The notes under the pieces are model-generated. The model saw only the letters and a program-made list of their open reading frames with translations, had not been told where the DNA came from and searched no databases. DNA of 64,000 bases from UBA5951 sp012269555 (lineage in GTDB: Bacteria > Pseudomonadota > Alphaproteobacteria > Puniceispirillales > Puniceispirillaceae). Of this stretch, positions 40,967 through 51,114 are shown piece by piece; the first letter of the stretch is position 1; each line of letters begins with the position of its first letter. A program made the position numbers and the translations under genes. The stretch is taken from positions 255,849 through 319,848 of the forward strand of contig JAYQTS010000002.1 of the NCBI GenBank assembly GCA_038147755.1. The letters are read 5' to 3'.

Positions 40967-42951
40967 TTAGATATCTAATTGCGATAAAACATCCTCTGAA
41001 TGTTCTCTTATGTAGCCAAACCTAAGTTCTGGTTTTTTACCCATTAGCGTTGTGACTAGTCTATCAGCCTCTCGTCTCTTATCTGCACCATCTAGGTCTC
41101 TCTTTGGAAGGTTAACCCGCAATAATCTGCGGGTGCTTGGGTTCATAGTAGTCTCTTTTAACTGCGATGGTGGCATTTCACCAAGTCCTTTAAACCTGCT
41201 TATTTCAACTTTTGTACCCTGATTGAATTCGGTCAATAAAAGGTGCTCTCTATGCTTATCATCTTGTGCGTAAAATGTCTTACTTCCTTGCATCATTCTG
41301 TAAAGTGGGGGTTGTGCTAGAAATAGTCTTCCCGCCTCTATTAACTGTGGCATTTCCTGATAAAAGAAAGTCATGAGAAGAGCGGCTATATGAGCGCCAT
41401 CAACATCTGCATCAGTCATAATTATCACTTTACCGTATCGAAGGTCAGCTAAATCAAATTGATTTTTTGCTTTTACACCTAGTGCTTGAAGTAGGTCACT
41501 TAATTCCTGATTTTGAGAGAGCTTGTCTGATGAAGCACTTGCAACATTTAGGATTTTTCCTCGCATTGGAAGTATAGCTTGAGTAGATCGATTTCGTGCT
41601 GATTTTGCGGAACCACCGGCTGAGTCACCCTCAACAATAAAAATTTCCGTTTCATTGGTATCTCGAGCTGAACAGTCTGCAAGTTTTCCAGGTAATCGTA
41701 ATTTTCGGGTTGCAGATTTCCGTGCCACCTCTTTTTCTTTACGCCGGCGTTTCCGTTCCTCCATGCGCTCAAGGGCAGCCTCAAGTAGGTAATTGGCACG
41801 CTCAGGTTCAGTGGAGAGCCAGATTTCAAAACGGTCTTTTACAGCCATCTCAGTCTGTTTTGTGGCATCGTTTGAGACAAGTTTATCTTTTGTTTGACCT
41901 TGAAATTGTGGGTCCTTTAAAAAAACAGAGAGCATTCCAGCTGAACCAGCTAATACATCCTCTGCAGTAAGTTCAGATACTTTTTTCTGTCCTTTCAATT
42001 CTCCATAAACACGCATTCCTTTCGTAATGGCTTGTCGAAAACCATTTTCGTGTGTTCCGCCTGATGGGGTTGGCACAGTATTGCAATAAGAGTGAAAAAA
42101 ACTATCTTCGCCTGGCCCTAACCATGTGAGTGCCCATTCAAACTTTTGCCCGTCTAATTCAGTTTTATCCGTAAAAGCTGAGGATAGCATAAGATTTCGA
42201 CCATTTGTTGCATCTTTTAGATAATCAGCCAAGCCATCCGGATAGCAAATCGTCTCATTTTCAGGAATTAAAACAGTAGTACTTAAGTTAAGGTTTGGTG
42301 AACATTTCCATCGAATTTCTACACCAGCAAATAGATAAGCCTTTGATTTTGCCATTTTGTATAAAATAGAGGGTTTAAATTGGCACTCAGTTCCAAATAT
42401 GTCTGGGTCGGGTGAGAATTTAATGCAAGTTCCTCGTCTATTATGAGTAGAACCATCAGATGTCATGGGAGTTACTGGCTTTCCTTTGGAAAAAGATTGC
42501 TTATAAAGCTTTCTGTTTCTAGCAATTTCTACATCAAGCTTTATGCTAAGGGCATTTACAACAGAGGCTCCGACACCGTGAAGACCGCCCGATGTTTCAT
42601 ATACTTTATCAGAGAATTTACCGCCAGCATGCAGCGTGGTTAATATCACTTCTAACGCCGATTTATTTGGAAATTTTGGGTGAGGATCTACAGGGATTCC
42701 CTTCCATTATCACTTATTTTAACCGTATTTCCATCTATTAAATTGATTTCAATCCAGTTAGCATGCCCTGCCACGGCTTCATCCATGGAATTATCTAGTA
42801 TTTCAGCTACTAAGTGGTGCATGGCCCGTTCATCTGTGCCACCGATGTACATTCCGGGCCTATGTCTGACTGGATCAAGCCCCTCAAGCACTTCTATTTG
42901 CTGTGCATTATAATTTTGACCCGAAATCGAACCTTCGAATAAATCTGGCAT
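40967..42951 (-). CDS. parE: ParE, topoisomerase IV subunit B (frameshifted)
   Basis: ATPase subunit of the chromosome-decatenating topoisomerase. The N-terminal piece has EVLEGLDPVRHRPGMYIGGTDERA and the GHKL motif AEILDNSMDEAVAG; the long piece has ETSGGLHGVGASVVNALS, the TOPRIM motif VEGDSAGGSA and DADVDGAHI, and ends with the ParE-type REHSEDVLSQLDI. The break near 42693-42700 is one missing A in GGAAGGGA; restored it reads DNGKGIPVDPHPKFP. About 661 residues, normal for alphaproteobacterial ParE. Confidence 0.93.
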
Positions 42952-43054
42952 GTTTTGATAGCTCCATAAATCTAAAATGAATTAATGGTGATGCACTGGG
43001 TGTAGTATAAATGCAATACTTCGTAACACAACATATAGATTTATTGCAGACAAA

Positions 43055-43088
43055 CAAAAAACCCCAAAAGCATTTTTTGAGGTTTTTT
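43055..43088 (-). terminator. Rho-independent terminator after glnA
   Basis: On the minus strand AAAAAACCTCAAAA pairs with TTTTGGGGTTTTTT (one T-G wobble) around a five-base loop and ends in a T-run, 24 bp after the glnA stop. It separates glnA from parE. Confidence 0.85.
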
Positions 43089-43111
43089 ATTTTGTGTATT
43101 TCTATACCAAA

Positions 43112-44521
43112 TTATGAAGAGTAGTACATTTTAAATTCAATTGGAGATGGAGTGTGTTCTAAATTAATCACTTCCTCCATTTTTAGGTCAATGTAACCGT
43201 CTATTTGGTCATCCGTAAATACGTTTCCGTCTTTGAGAAAAGCCCTATCTGTGTCTAAATTTTCAAGAGCCTCTCTGAGAGAACCGCACACAGTTGGGAT
43301 TTGTTCTAATTCCTCTGCAGGAAGATCATACAAGTCTTTATCCATTGCATCGCCTGGATGAATTTTATTCTTAATGCCATCTAGTCCTGCCATAAGCATG
43401 GCTGAGAAAGCGAGATATGGGTTAGCCATAGCATCTGGGAATCGAACCTCAACACGTTTCCCATTAGGACTCGATACAAACGGTATCCTGCATGATGCAG
43501 AGCGGTTTCTTGCTGAATACGCGAGGAGAACTGGCGCTTCATATCCTGGTATCAACCTTTTATAAGAGTTTGTCGAAGGGTTCGTGAACGCGTTTAACGC
43601 TTTTGCATGTTTGATTATACCTCCAATGTAAAATAAGGCACTCTCTGATAGATCTGCATATGAATTTCCAGCGAATAGGGGTTTCCCACCATTCCATAAT
43701 GACTGATGAACATGCATACCTGAGCCGTTATCACCAGCAATAGGCTTAGGCATAAAGGTAGCAGATAGTCCATAGGCATTAGCCACTTGCTGCACTGAAT
43801 ATTTATAAAGTTGGAGATTATCTGCTGTTTCAATTAGCTCTCCAAACTTCATTCCCAGTTCGTGCTGAGACGGAGCAACTTCGTGATGATGTTTTTCTAC
43901 GGGAACTCCCATATCTGCCATAACAGATAACATTTCACTCCTCACATCTTGGCCCGAATCAACTGGTGGCACAGGGAAATATCCCCCTTTGATGCCTGGT
44001 CTATGTCCTAGATTACCTTCATCATAATTTTTAGCACTATTATATGGGCCTTCTGATGAGTCGACTTCGTAGTAGCCACGATTCATAGAAACGTCCATTT
44101 TTACATCTTCGAAAAGAAAGAATTCAGCCTCTGGTCCAAAAAAAGCAGTATCTGCAACTCCTGTAGAAGCCATATGAGCTATTGCTGCCTTAGCGGTAGA
44201 GCGAGGGTCTCTGGAGTATGGTTGTCCTGAAGATGGTTCTAGTACATCACAAAATAGAGCGAGTGTTGGCTGGGCAAAAAATGGGTCCATATAAGCTCTG
44301 TATAAATCTGGTTTGAGTAGCATGTCAGATTCATTAATTGCTTTCCATCCAGCAATTGAAGATCCATCAAACATGAATCCTTCTTCAAGGGTTTCTTCAT
44401 TTATAGTATCTACGTGCTGGGATAAATGCTGCATTTTACCTCTCGGGTCTGTAAAACGCACATCTACATAGGTGACATCATTTTCTTTTATCATTTCCAT
44501 GATTTTTTTTACATCTGACAT
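43112..44521 (-). CDS. glnA: GlnA, type I glutamine synthetase
   Basis: ATP-dependent ammonia assimilation to glutamine. Class signatures are FDGSSIAGWKAINESDM, GPEAEFFLFEDV, the ATP-site NGSGMHVHQSLW and NRSASCRIP. The adenylylation tyrosine is in LYDLPAEE near residue 397. The start is the ATG at 44521 with AGGA upstream; an ATG at 44536 adds five residues. 469 residues, intact. It follows glnB on the same strand by 86 bp, the usual nitrogen-regulated pair. Confidence 0.96.
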   Translation of the reverse strand: MSDVKKIMEMIKENDVTYVDVRFTDPRGKMQHLSQHVDTINEETLEEGFMFDGSSIAGWKAINESDMLLKPDLYRAYMDPFFAQPTLALFCDVLEPSSGQPYSRDPRSTAKAAIAHMASTGVADTAFFGPEAEFFLFEDVKMDVSMNRGYYEVDSSEGPYNSAKNYDEGNLGHRPGIKGGYFPVPPVDSGQDVRSEMLSVMADMGVPVEKHHHEVAPSQHELGMKFGELIETADNLQLYKYSVQQVANAYGLSATFMPKPIAGDNGSGMHVHQSLWNGGKPLFAGNSYADLSESALFYIGGIIKHAKALNAFTNPSTNSYKRLIPGYEAPVLLAYSARNRSASCRIPFVSSPNGKRVEVRFPDAMANPYLAFSAMLMAGLDGIKNKIHPGDAMDKDLYDLPAEELEQIPTVCGSLREALENLDTDRAFLKDGNVFTDDQIDGYIDLKMEEVINLEHTPSPIEFKMYYSS

Positions 44522-44607
44522 TGTTAATCCTTTCATGCCAATTTCTGTTGCAAATTATTAAAAAGCTGTTGACAAAATTTTGGGTAAGCATAGGGGCTGA
44601 AATTTAT

Positions 44608-44946
44608 TCAAACTGCTTCAGCACCTTTTTCCCCTGTTCTGATTCGGATAGCTTCATCAATTGATGATATAAAAATTTTTCCGTCACCAATTCGCCCTGT
44701 TTTCGCAGCTACTTGAACGGCTTCTAACACAGCATCAAGCATGCCATCCTCTATCACGACTTCGATTTTAACTTTCGGCAAAAAATCAACTACATACTCC
44801 GCACCTCGGTAAAGTTCTGTGTGACCCTTTTGGCGTCCAAAACCTTTTGCCTCAATCACAGTTATACCTTGGATGCCTACCTCATGTAGAGCCTCTTTGA
44901 CCTCATCTAACTTAAATGGCTTTATAATAGCTTCAATTTTCTTCAT
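44608..44946 (-). CDS. glnB: GlnB, PII nitrogen regulatory protein
   Basis: Trimeric sensor of 2-oxoglutarate and ATP/ADP that controls GlnA adenylylation and nitrogen transcription. The T-loop uridylylation tyrosine is in TELYRGAEYVVDFLPK and the C-terminal signature is TGRIGDGKIF. 112 residues, full length. Upstream (44947-45201) there must be the glnB promoter; no sigma-54 -24/-12 element was recognised by eye. Confidence 0.96.
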   Translation of the reverse strand: MKKIEAIIKPFKLDEVKEALHEVGIQGITVIEAKGFGRQKGHTELYRGAEYVVDFLPKVKIEVVIEDGMLDAVLEAVQVAAKTGRIGDGKIFISSIDEAIRIRTGEKGAEAV

Positions 44947-45201
44947 GATTTGGTTCTCGCTATCTTCAAAAATAAATGGTTTGTTGAACCATGTTTATGA
45001 TTTACTGTAATTTTTTGACCCAGTTTTAATAATCAATTGGGGGAACACATTTAAAGTGTTGTTTTTAAAAAAATTCATTGTTGATAACACTGCAAACATA
45101 AAAAATTACCTTAGAAGGGATAGCGAGAGCAGATTACACTTGCAACAGACTAGTCGGCGATAAATAAAATTTATAATTATTGCATAAAAATTGTGCAGTT
45201 T

Positions 45202-46368
45202 TTAGACATATTTAAGAGTTAGTTGCTTGAGCTTACTACACGCTTCATTTATGAGAGCATCTGAGTTTGCGGAGGAAAATCTGAGGTGACCCTCGCCATA
45301 ACATCCAAAAGCAGTTCCGGCTAAAACAGCAACGCCATATTCTTCAAGCAATTGATTTTGAATTAATTCAGATGAAACACCAAGTTGACTAATATTGGGA
45401 AGGCATAAAAAAGCGCCCCCCGGCATTTGGCAAGATATTCCCGTTATGTTATTCAAATTTTCTGTTATGAGTTCAGCTCTTCTTTTAAAGGCTTCTTTCA
45501 TATTATCAACACAATCCTGTTCACCTGTTGTTGCGGCTAATGCTGCAAATTGCGTTGGAGTATTTACACAAGAATGATAATTAACACCAATTTTATCTGC
45601 ATACTCAATAACTTTTGCAGGCCAGATGCCATAGCCAATTCTCCAACCCGTCATGGCAAAAGTTTTTGACCAGCCATTTAGTATGATTAATCTATCATTA
45701 ATTTCTGGATAAGATAGAAGAGAGTGGGGTGAAGTGTTAAATACTAAACGATCATAAATTTCGTCAGAAAAGAGAGTTATGTTTGGATAATTTTCTAAAC
45801 CGCTGACTAACTTTTTTATCTCTGAAGGAGGTGTAATACCCCCAGATGGGTTGTGGGGCGTGTTAATCATAATTAATGTTGTTTGCTTGGTTATTTTGCT
45901 CAATATCTCATCTGCATCAAACGAAAACCCCTTTTGTTCATCAAGCTCATAAAATATTGGTGTTGCGCCAGAATATGAGACTGCAGACTCATAAATTGGG
46001 AAACTTGGATTTGGCATTAAAATTTCTTTACCTATTCCACCATATATCATCGCCGCCATAAAAATTACCGGTTTTCCCCCAGGGGTAATCTGAATTTGTG
46101 AGATAGGTGGGCAAAATCCATAGCGCAGCGATAAATCCTCTTTTACTGCTTCTCGTAAAGGAATTAAACCGAGTGATGGAGTATAACCATGTTGCCCATC
46201 ACGCAACGCTTTTACTCCGGCCTCAACTATGTGCTTCGGTGTACTAAAATCTGGTTGACCTATTCCTAGATTAATAATGGTTTTTCCATATTTTTGCAAT
46301 TCACTAGCTTTAGCTAAAACACTAAAGGCAGTTTCAGTTCCAAGTTTACAAAGATTTTCATTTAGCAT
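45202..46368 (-). CDS. Class I PLP aminotransferase (AspC/AlaA-like)
   Basis: Fold-type I aminotransferase of 388 residues. INLGIGQPDFSTPKHI near the N-terminus, the substrate/PLP segment NTPHNPSGG, the PLP lysine in GWSKTFAMTGWRIGYG and the C-terminal arginine in GHLRFSSA are all visible. The closest recognisable group uses aspartate, alanine or branched/aromatic donors; the substrate cannot be fixed. Confidence 0.88.
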   Translation of the reverse strand: MLNENLCKLGTETAFSVLAKASELQKYGKTIINLGIGQPDFSTPKHIVEAGVKALRDGQHGYTPSLGLIPLREAVKEDLSLRYGFCPPISQIQITPGGKPVIFMAAMIYGGIGKEILMPNPSFPIYESAVSYSGATPIFYELDEQKGFSFDADEILSKITKQTTLIMINTPHNPSGGITPPSEIKKLVSGLENYPNITLFSDEIYDRLVFNTSPHSLLSYPEINDRLIILNGWSKTFAMTGWRIGYGIWPAKVIEYADKIGVNYHSCVNTPTQFAALAATTGEQDCVDNMKEAFKRRAELITENLNNITGISCQMPGGAFLCLPNISQLGVSSELIQNQLLEEYGVAVLAGTAFGCYGEGHLRFSSANSDALINEACSKLKQLTLKYV

Positions 46369-46560
46369 GAGACTTCCTATGCACTTTAGTTTCTTATTTC
46401 AGCTAACCTAAAGGGATCGAGGTCGAATACAATTTTTTCATATTTGATGTTTCTTTATAATTAGAAACTTTATGGTCTATGTTGTTATGGTGTTGCAACA
46501 AAAATCCTCTTGTTGTAATAAACTTTTGATAGGTTGTGTTTAAATTCATTAGGTTATTAT

Positions 46561-46638
46561 GGCGGGTGTAGCTCAGTTGGTTAGAGCGCCAGTTTGTGGT
46601 ACTGGATGTCGCCGGTTCGAATCCGGTCACTCGCCCCA
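46561..46638 (+). tRNA. tRNA-His (GTG)
   Basis: The cloverleaf has an extra 5' G (G-1) opposite discriminator C, the hallmark of tRNA-His. Anticodon loop TTGTGGT gives GTG, and CCA is encoded. It is a Tgt/QueA substrate type (GUN anticodon). Confidence 0.97.
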
Positions 46639-46845
46639 AAAAATACGCTAAGCAAAATTAATTGTTAACGGATAGATTTAGATTTTCTTGGCAAAATTAA
46701 AAATGATTTGTTTCTATTGTGCTTTCATTTGAGGTTCTTCAAAAAAGCGGTTTAATGAATATTTACAAAATAAATACAGTGCTAGACCGTTATTGATGTT
46801 GACGCAATCATCTTATTTTTGTAGCGATAATAAACAATTTACTTT

Positions 46846-46930
46846 GCGGGCGTGGCGAAATTGGTAGACGCGCCAGATTTAGGTTCTGGTATCTAGCGAT
46901 GTGGGGGTTCAAGTCCCTCCGCCCGCACCA
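46846..46930 (+). tRNA. tRNA-Leu (TAG)
   Basis: Acceptor GCGGGCG pairs with CGCCCGC, anticodon loop TTTAGGT gives TAG, and a long variable arm (TATCTAGCGATG) marks a class II tRNA. CCA is encoded. Confidence 0.97.
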
Positions 46931-47026
46931 ATTTAACAAACTGCTTTAAAGGTAAAAATTACAAGAAGTCATATATTCGCTATGTTGGTTTATAAAGGCA
47001 GATGAAAAGATTAGGAAATACACAGA

Positions 47027-48398
47027 ATGCAGATAAAATTGTCATTAAATAAAGGACTTTCTCGTGAATTTGAAATCGCAATAGATGCCGGCGAAATTGA
47101 AAAGCGTACAGTAGAAAAATTGACTGAAATTTCTAGAACTGCAAAAATGCCAGGTTTTCGGCCAGGAAAAGTGCCTTTATCTGTAGTTAAAACACGTTTT
47201 GGCGACCAATCAAAGGGCGAGGTTATACAGGCAATGCTTGATGAGGCAGCGAGAGAGGCCATAGATACAAATGATTTGAGTCTTGCAAGTCAACCATCCC
47301 TTGATATTACCTCATATGAAAATGGAAAAAATCTTGAGGCAAAGTTAAAATGTGAAGTTCTCCCTGAGATTGATTTGCCAAACATATCAGAAATGTCAAT
47401 TGAAAGACCTACGTTGCCTCTAGACGAAAAAGAAGTTACTGACACGATGCAGCGACTTGCACAGGAGAACAGTCCAACAGAAAAAGCGAAAAAAGGGCAC
47501 AAAGCTGTTTTAGGGGATGTTGTTATAATTGATTTTGAAGGGTCAATTGATGGAGTTCCATTCGAAGGTGGCGCAGCTAAGTCGCATTCATTAGAGCTTG
47601 GAAGCAACTCATTTATACCAGGTTTCGAAGAGGGGCTTTTAGGTTCGAAAGCCGGTGATAAAAGAAATGTTGATGTGCCGTTTCCAGAGAATTATCAAGC
47701 CTCGCACCTTGCTGGCAAACAAGCTGTTTTTGCTGTCAGTATAAATGAAGTCCTAATAAAGGGTAAGCCAGTATTAGATGATGCGCTCGCTGAAAAATTG
47801 GGCTTTGATAAATTGACTGCCCTTGAGGAAGCAGTGCGTGGACAACTTAGTGCACAACATCAGCCTGCGCTTCGCCAATTAGTAAAAAAGAATATCCTAG
47901 ACCAGCTAAACGAGTATGCTAACTTTGATGTCCCTCAAACGCTGCTTAATTCTGAATATAATGTAGTCGCCAAATCCATAAAATCGGAGCAAGGAATAAA
48001 TAATGATCATGACCACGACCATGATCATGACCACGACCATGACCCATGACTCTGAGCATATTCATTCAGAAAAAAATAATGCAGATGAAGGACTCGACGA
48101 TGATACTAAAAAGGAAGCATTAGAGATTGCCACAAGAAGAGTTAGATTAGGATTGATGTTAACAGAAATTGGAAGATCCAATGAGATAAAAGTATCGGAG
48201 GAAGATACAAAGCGGGCTATATTCGAGCAGGCAAAAAAATATCCGGGACAAGAAAAACAGGTTATTGAATACTATCAGAAAAACGCAGAAGCTACGCAAC
48301 AGCTTGCTGGTCCATTATTTGAAGATAAAGTGATTGATTACGTCTTGGAGCTTGCCAAAGTAACTGATGTTGAAACTAATATTAGTGCATTTATATGA
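47027..48398 (+). CDS. tig: Trigger factor (frameshifted in a His-Asp repeat)
   Basis: Ribosome-bound chaperone and prolyl isomerase. The ribosome-docking motif GFRPGKVP is near residue 44, the FKBP domain starts near residue 163 (GDVVIIDFEGSIDGVPFEGG), and helical arms follow. Near 48001-48050 is a run of alternating His and Asp codons (CATGAC repeats); the frame breaks there at CATGACCCATGAC, one C too many, and resumes as SEHIHSEKNNAD to the stop at 48398. About 457 residues in total. The stop overlaps the next ATG by four bases. Confidence 0.92.
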
Positions 48399-48637
48399 AC
48401 TCTCAGGAGCGTTTTGGCAAAGAAGCTCTTAAAAAACCAGCTAAGAAAAAAACGAAAGTAAAACCCAAAAGCGAGTCAGGTAAATCTGGCAGTTCTACTG
48501 AAAAAAAGAAACAAGTAAAAAAGAAAGCTACCAATAAATCTAATGTTTCTCTAAAGAATGAGAAATCAGCTACAAAAAAAGTAACTAATAAATTGGCCAC
48601 AAAAAAATCAGCAAAGAAAAAGGCTTCCAAAAAATAG
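48395..48637 (+). CDS. Lys-rich, histone H1-like small protein
   Basis: 80 residues, more than one third lysine, with Ala/Ser/Thr filling (KKKATNKSN, KKSAKKKASKK). No hydrophobic core or folded domain is visible; the composition suits nucleic-acid binding. The ATG overlaps the tig stop (ATGA), so it would be coupled to trigger factor, which is an unusual place between tig and clpP. The ORF could be fortuitous low-complexity coding, but the exact overlap favours a gene. Confidence 0.6.
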   Translation: MNSQERFGKEALKKPAKKKTKVKPKSESGKSGSSTEKKKQVKKKATNKSNVSLKNEKSATKKVTNKLATKKSAKKKASKK

Positions 48638-48776
48638 TTCAATCAATAAATATGCATAAATTCTTGGCACTTAGTTAATTTCGCTATACTTTTTGTTTGA
48701 AAAATATTACTTGGTTACTACATAAACCAAAAAGTTGCCCACTTCTTTCGATAGTTACATAAAGGAAAAGTTAGTA

Positions 48777-49403
48777 ATGATAAATTCTGTGCTACCTGAA
48801 ACCTCTGCATTAATTCCAATGGTCGTTGAGCAAACCAACAGGGGTGAGCGATCCTACGACATTTATTCACGACTTTTGAAAGAGCGTATCATATTTTTGA
48901 ATGGTCCAGTAGAAGATATGATGGCATCTGTCATTTGTGCCCAATTATTATTTCTTGAATCAGAAAACCCTTCAAAAGATATATTTATGTATATTAATTC
49001 ACCTGGTGGGGTAGTTACTTCGGGTATGGCAATTTACGACACAATGGAATATATTCGTCCTGATGTTTCTACAGTTTGTATTGGACAAGCGGCATCAATG
49101 GGCTCTTTGCTTTTAACAGCAGGGGCGGCTGGGAAAAGACACTGCCTTCCAAATTCCCGCATAATGACCCACCAGCCCTCTGGTGGTTTTCAAGGTCAAG
49201 CTACTGATATTGAAATACACGCGAAAGAAATAATTAGTCTGAGAAGTAGGCTTAATAAAATTTATGAGAAGCATTCAGGAAAATCACTTAAGCAAATTGA
49301 AAAAATTATGGAACGTGACACATTCATGTCCCCAGATGAAGCAAAGGAAATGGGATTGATTGACGAAGTGGTATCAAAGCGTCCTGCCCCTGAGAAAGAT
49401 TAG
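48777..49403 (+). CDS. clpP: ClpP, ATP-dependent protease proteolytic subunit
   Basis: Serine protease barrel partnered with ClpX encoded just downstream. Catalytic serine is in GQAASMGSLLL, histidine in RIMTHQPSGG and aspartate in ERDTFMSPDEA. The ATG at 48777 with AAGGAAAAG upstream is preferred to an in-frame TTG at 48735, giving 208 residues. Intact. Confidence 0.96.
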   Translation: MINSVLPETSALIPMVVEQTNRGERSYDIYSRLLKERIIFLNGPVEDMMASVICAQLLFLESENPSKDIFMYINSPGGVVTSGMAIYDTMEYIRPDVSTVCIGQAASMGSLLLTAGAAGKRHCLPNSRIMTHQPSGGFQGQATDIEIHAKEIISLRSRLNKIYEKHSGKSLKQIEKIMERDTFMSPDEAKEMGLIDEVVSKRPAPEKD

Positions 49404-49536
49404 TTTATTATATATGTAAAAAATGTGGACGAATAAAAAAATAAATTTTAGTTAAGTTTTAATGACAAGAGGTTTTAATCTGATAACATGATGATATTAA
49501 GCAGCCTAATTGGAATTTAAAAAGGATTAATTGGTA

Positions 49537-50796
49537 ATGGCAAAATCAGAGGATAATACCAAATCAACTTTGTTTTGTTCTTTTTGCGGGAAGAGTCAGC
49601 ATGAGGTAAAAAAACTCATAGCAGGTCCGACAGTTTTTATTTGTGATGAATGCGTGGAATTATGCATGGATATAATTCGCGAAGAGCATAAGAGTAGTTT
49701 TGTAAAAAGCGGCGAGGGGGTGCCCTCACCTTATGATATAAAAACGGTATTAGACGATTATGTTATTGGCCAAGAAAAAGCAAAACGTGTTTTATCTGTT
49801 GCAGTTCACAATCATTATAAACGACTGGCGAATGCGGGTAACGTTGGAGATCTTGAAATTTCAAAATCTAATATCATGCTCGTCGGGCCTACTGGTTCCG
49901 GAAAGACATTACTTGCTCAGACACTCGCTCGCATACTTGATGTTCCTTTTACCATGGCGGATGCAACAACACTTACAGAGGCAGGTTATGTTGGAGAGGA
50001 TGTAGAAAATATAATTTTGAAATTACTTCAAGCGGCTGATTACAACGTTGAGAAGGCTCAGCGAGGCATTGTTTATATCGATGAAGTTGATAAAATTAGC
50101 AGAAAGTCTGACAACCCATCAATCACCCGAGATGTATCAGGTGAGGGTGTCCAACAAGCATTATTAAAAATAATGGAGGGAACAGTTGCTTCGGTTCCGC
50201 CTCAGGGGGGAAGGAAGCATCCACAGCAGGAATTTTTGCAAGTTGACACTACCAACATTCTTTTTATTTGTGGAGGAGCTTTCGCAGGGCTTGAGCGACT
50301 AATTGCAGACAGAACAAATAGTACAGGCATTGGATTTGGTGCGACAGTTAGAGATAAGGACGAGCACAAGATAGGAGAAATACTTACCAAAATTGAGCCT
50401 GAAGATCTCGTCAAATTTGGTTTAATTCCAGAATTTATTGGAAGATTACCAGTAATTGCGACATTAGAAGACTTAGATGAAGATGCACTGGTTCAAATTT
50501 TAGTCGAACCAAAAAACGCCCTTACAAAGCAGTATAAAGCACTTTTTGAAATGGATGACGTGATTCTTGAATTTAGAGAAGATGCGCTAAAAGCTATAGC
50601 TAGACGGGCAATAGAGAGGAAAACGGGTGCGCGAGGGCTTCGTTCTATTTTGGAGAGTATTTTGATGGATACAATGTTTGATATCCCCACAACAAATAAT
50701 ATCGATAGTGTTATAATTAACGAAGATGTTGTATTATCTAACGCTGCCCCATTACTTGTTCATAGTTCAGTCTCTAAGCAAGATTCTGGAGCATAA
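49537..50796 (+). CDS. clpX: ClpX, AAA+ unfoldase
   Basis: Recognises and unfolds substrates for ClpP. The N-terminal zinc-binding domain has CSFCGKSQHEV and CDECVELC; Walker A is GPTGSGKT, the pore loop GYVGEDV and Walker B VYIDEVDKI. The ATG at 49537 follows AGGA by about ten bases; a TTG six bases earlier is also in frame. 419 residues, intact. Confidence 0.97.
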   Translation: MAKSEDNTKSTLFCSFCGKSQHEVKKLIAGPTVFICDECVELCMDIIREEHKSSFVKSGEGVPSPYDIKTVLDDYVIGQEKAKRVLSVAVHNHYKRLANAGNVGDLEISKSNIMLVGPTGSGKTLLAQTLARILDVPFTMADATTLTEAGYVGEDVENIILKLLQAADYNVEKAQRGIVYIDEVDKISRKSDNPSITRDVSGEGVQQALLKIMEGTVASVPPQGGRKHPQQEFLQVDTTNILFICGGAFAGLERLIADRTNSTGIGFGATVRDKDEHKIGEILTKIEPEDLVKFGLIPEFIGRLPVIATLEDLDEDALVQILVEPKNALTKQYKALFEMDDVILEFREDALKAIARRAIERKTGARGLRSILESILMDTMFDIPTTNNIDSVIINEDVVLSNAAPLLVHSSVSKQDSGA

Positions 50797-51114
50797 CAAT
50801 TTTAAAAAAAAAAATAAATCTAATTGTTTATTCTTGGCCTTCGATAATTTAGATAAAATATTCACAAAATCTTTTGCTATTGGATCTCAGTGCGACCTAA
50901 AATAATTTATTAATAATGTGGATGGTTTGATAATTTTAATCCCCTCCTAGTATGTTTTTGCTCTTGAAATCTGTGATTTTAATATCACATTAGTTCTTAT
51001 GATGTTAAAGATGGCAATACACTAATGGTTGATTTTTTTGGGTGTAACTGGTATTAACAAAAGTTTTTAATTGATATTTTAAATACCTAAAGCCTGCTTG
51101 ATGAGGATTTATTG
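50797..51114 (+). promoter_or_regulatory. Upstream region of lon
   Basis: 318 bp without a gene between clpX and lon. It is AT-rich with a poly-A tract just after the clpX stop (50808-50815). It should contain the lon promoter; a heat-shock promoter is plausible but no clear match was read. Confidence 0.45.

Noticed and set aside
41710..41970. Plus-strand ORF inside parE
   Set aside because: It lies wholly opposite conserved ParE coding sequence and shows no family features.
44947..45201. Possible small RNA or riboswitch upstream of glnB
   Set aside because: A G/C-richer patch (about 45115-45160) stands out, but no stable fold or known riboswitch core could be recognised.
46403..46639. Minus-strand ORF of 78 codons starting GRVTGFEPATSSTT over tRNA-His
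   Set aside because: It is the known spurious translation of the opposite strand of a tRNA gene; the cloverleaf explains the sequence.
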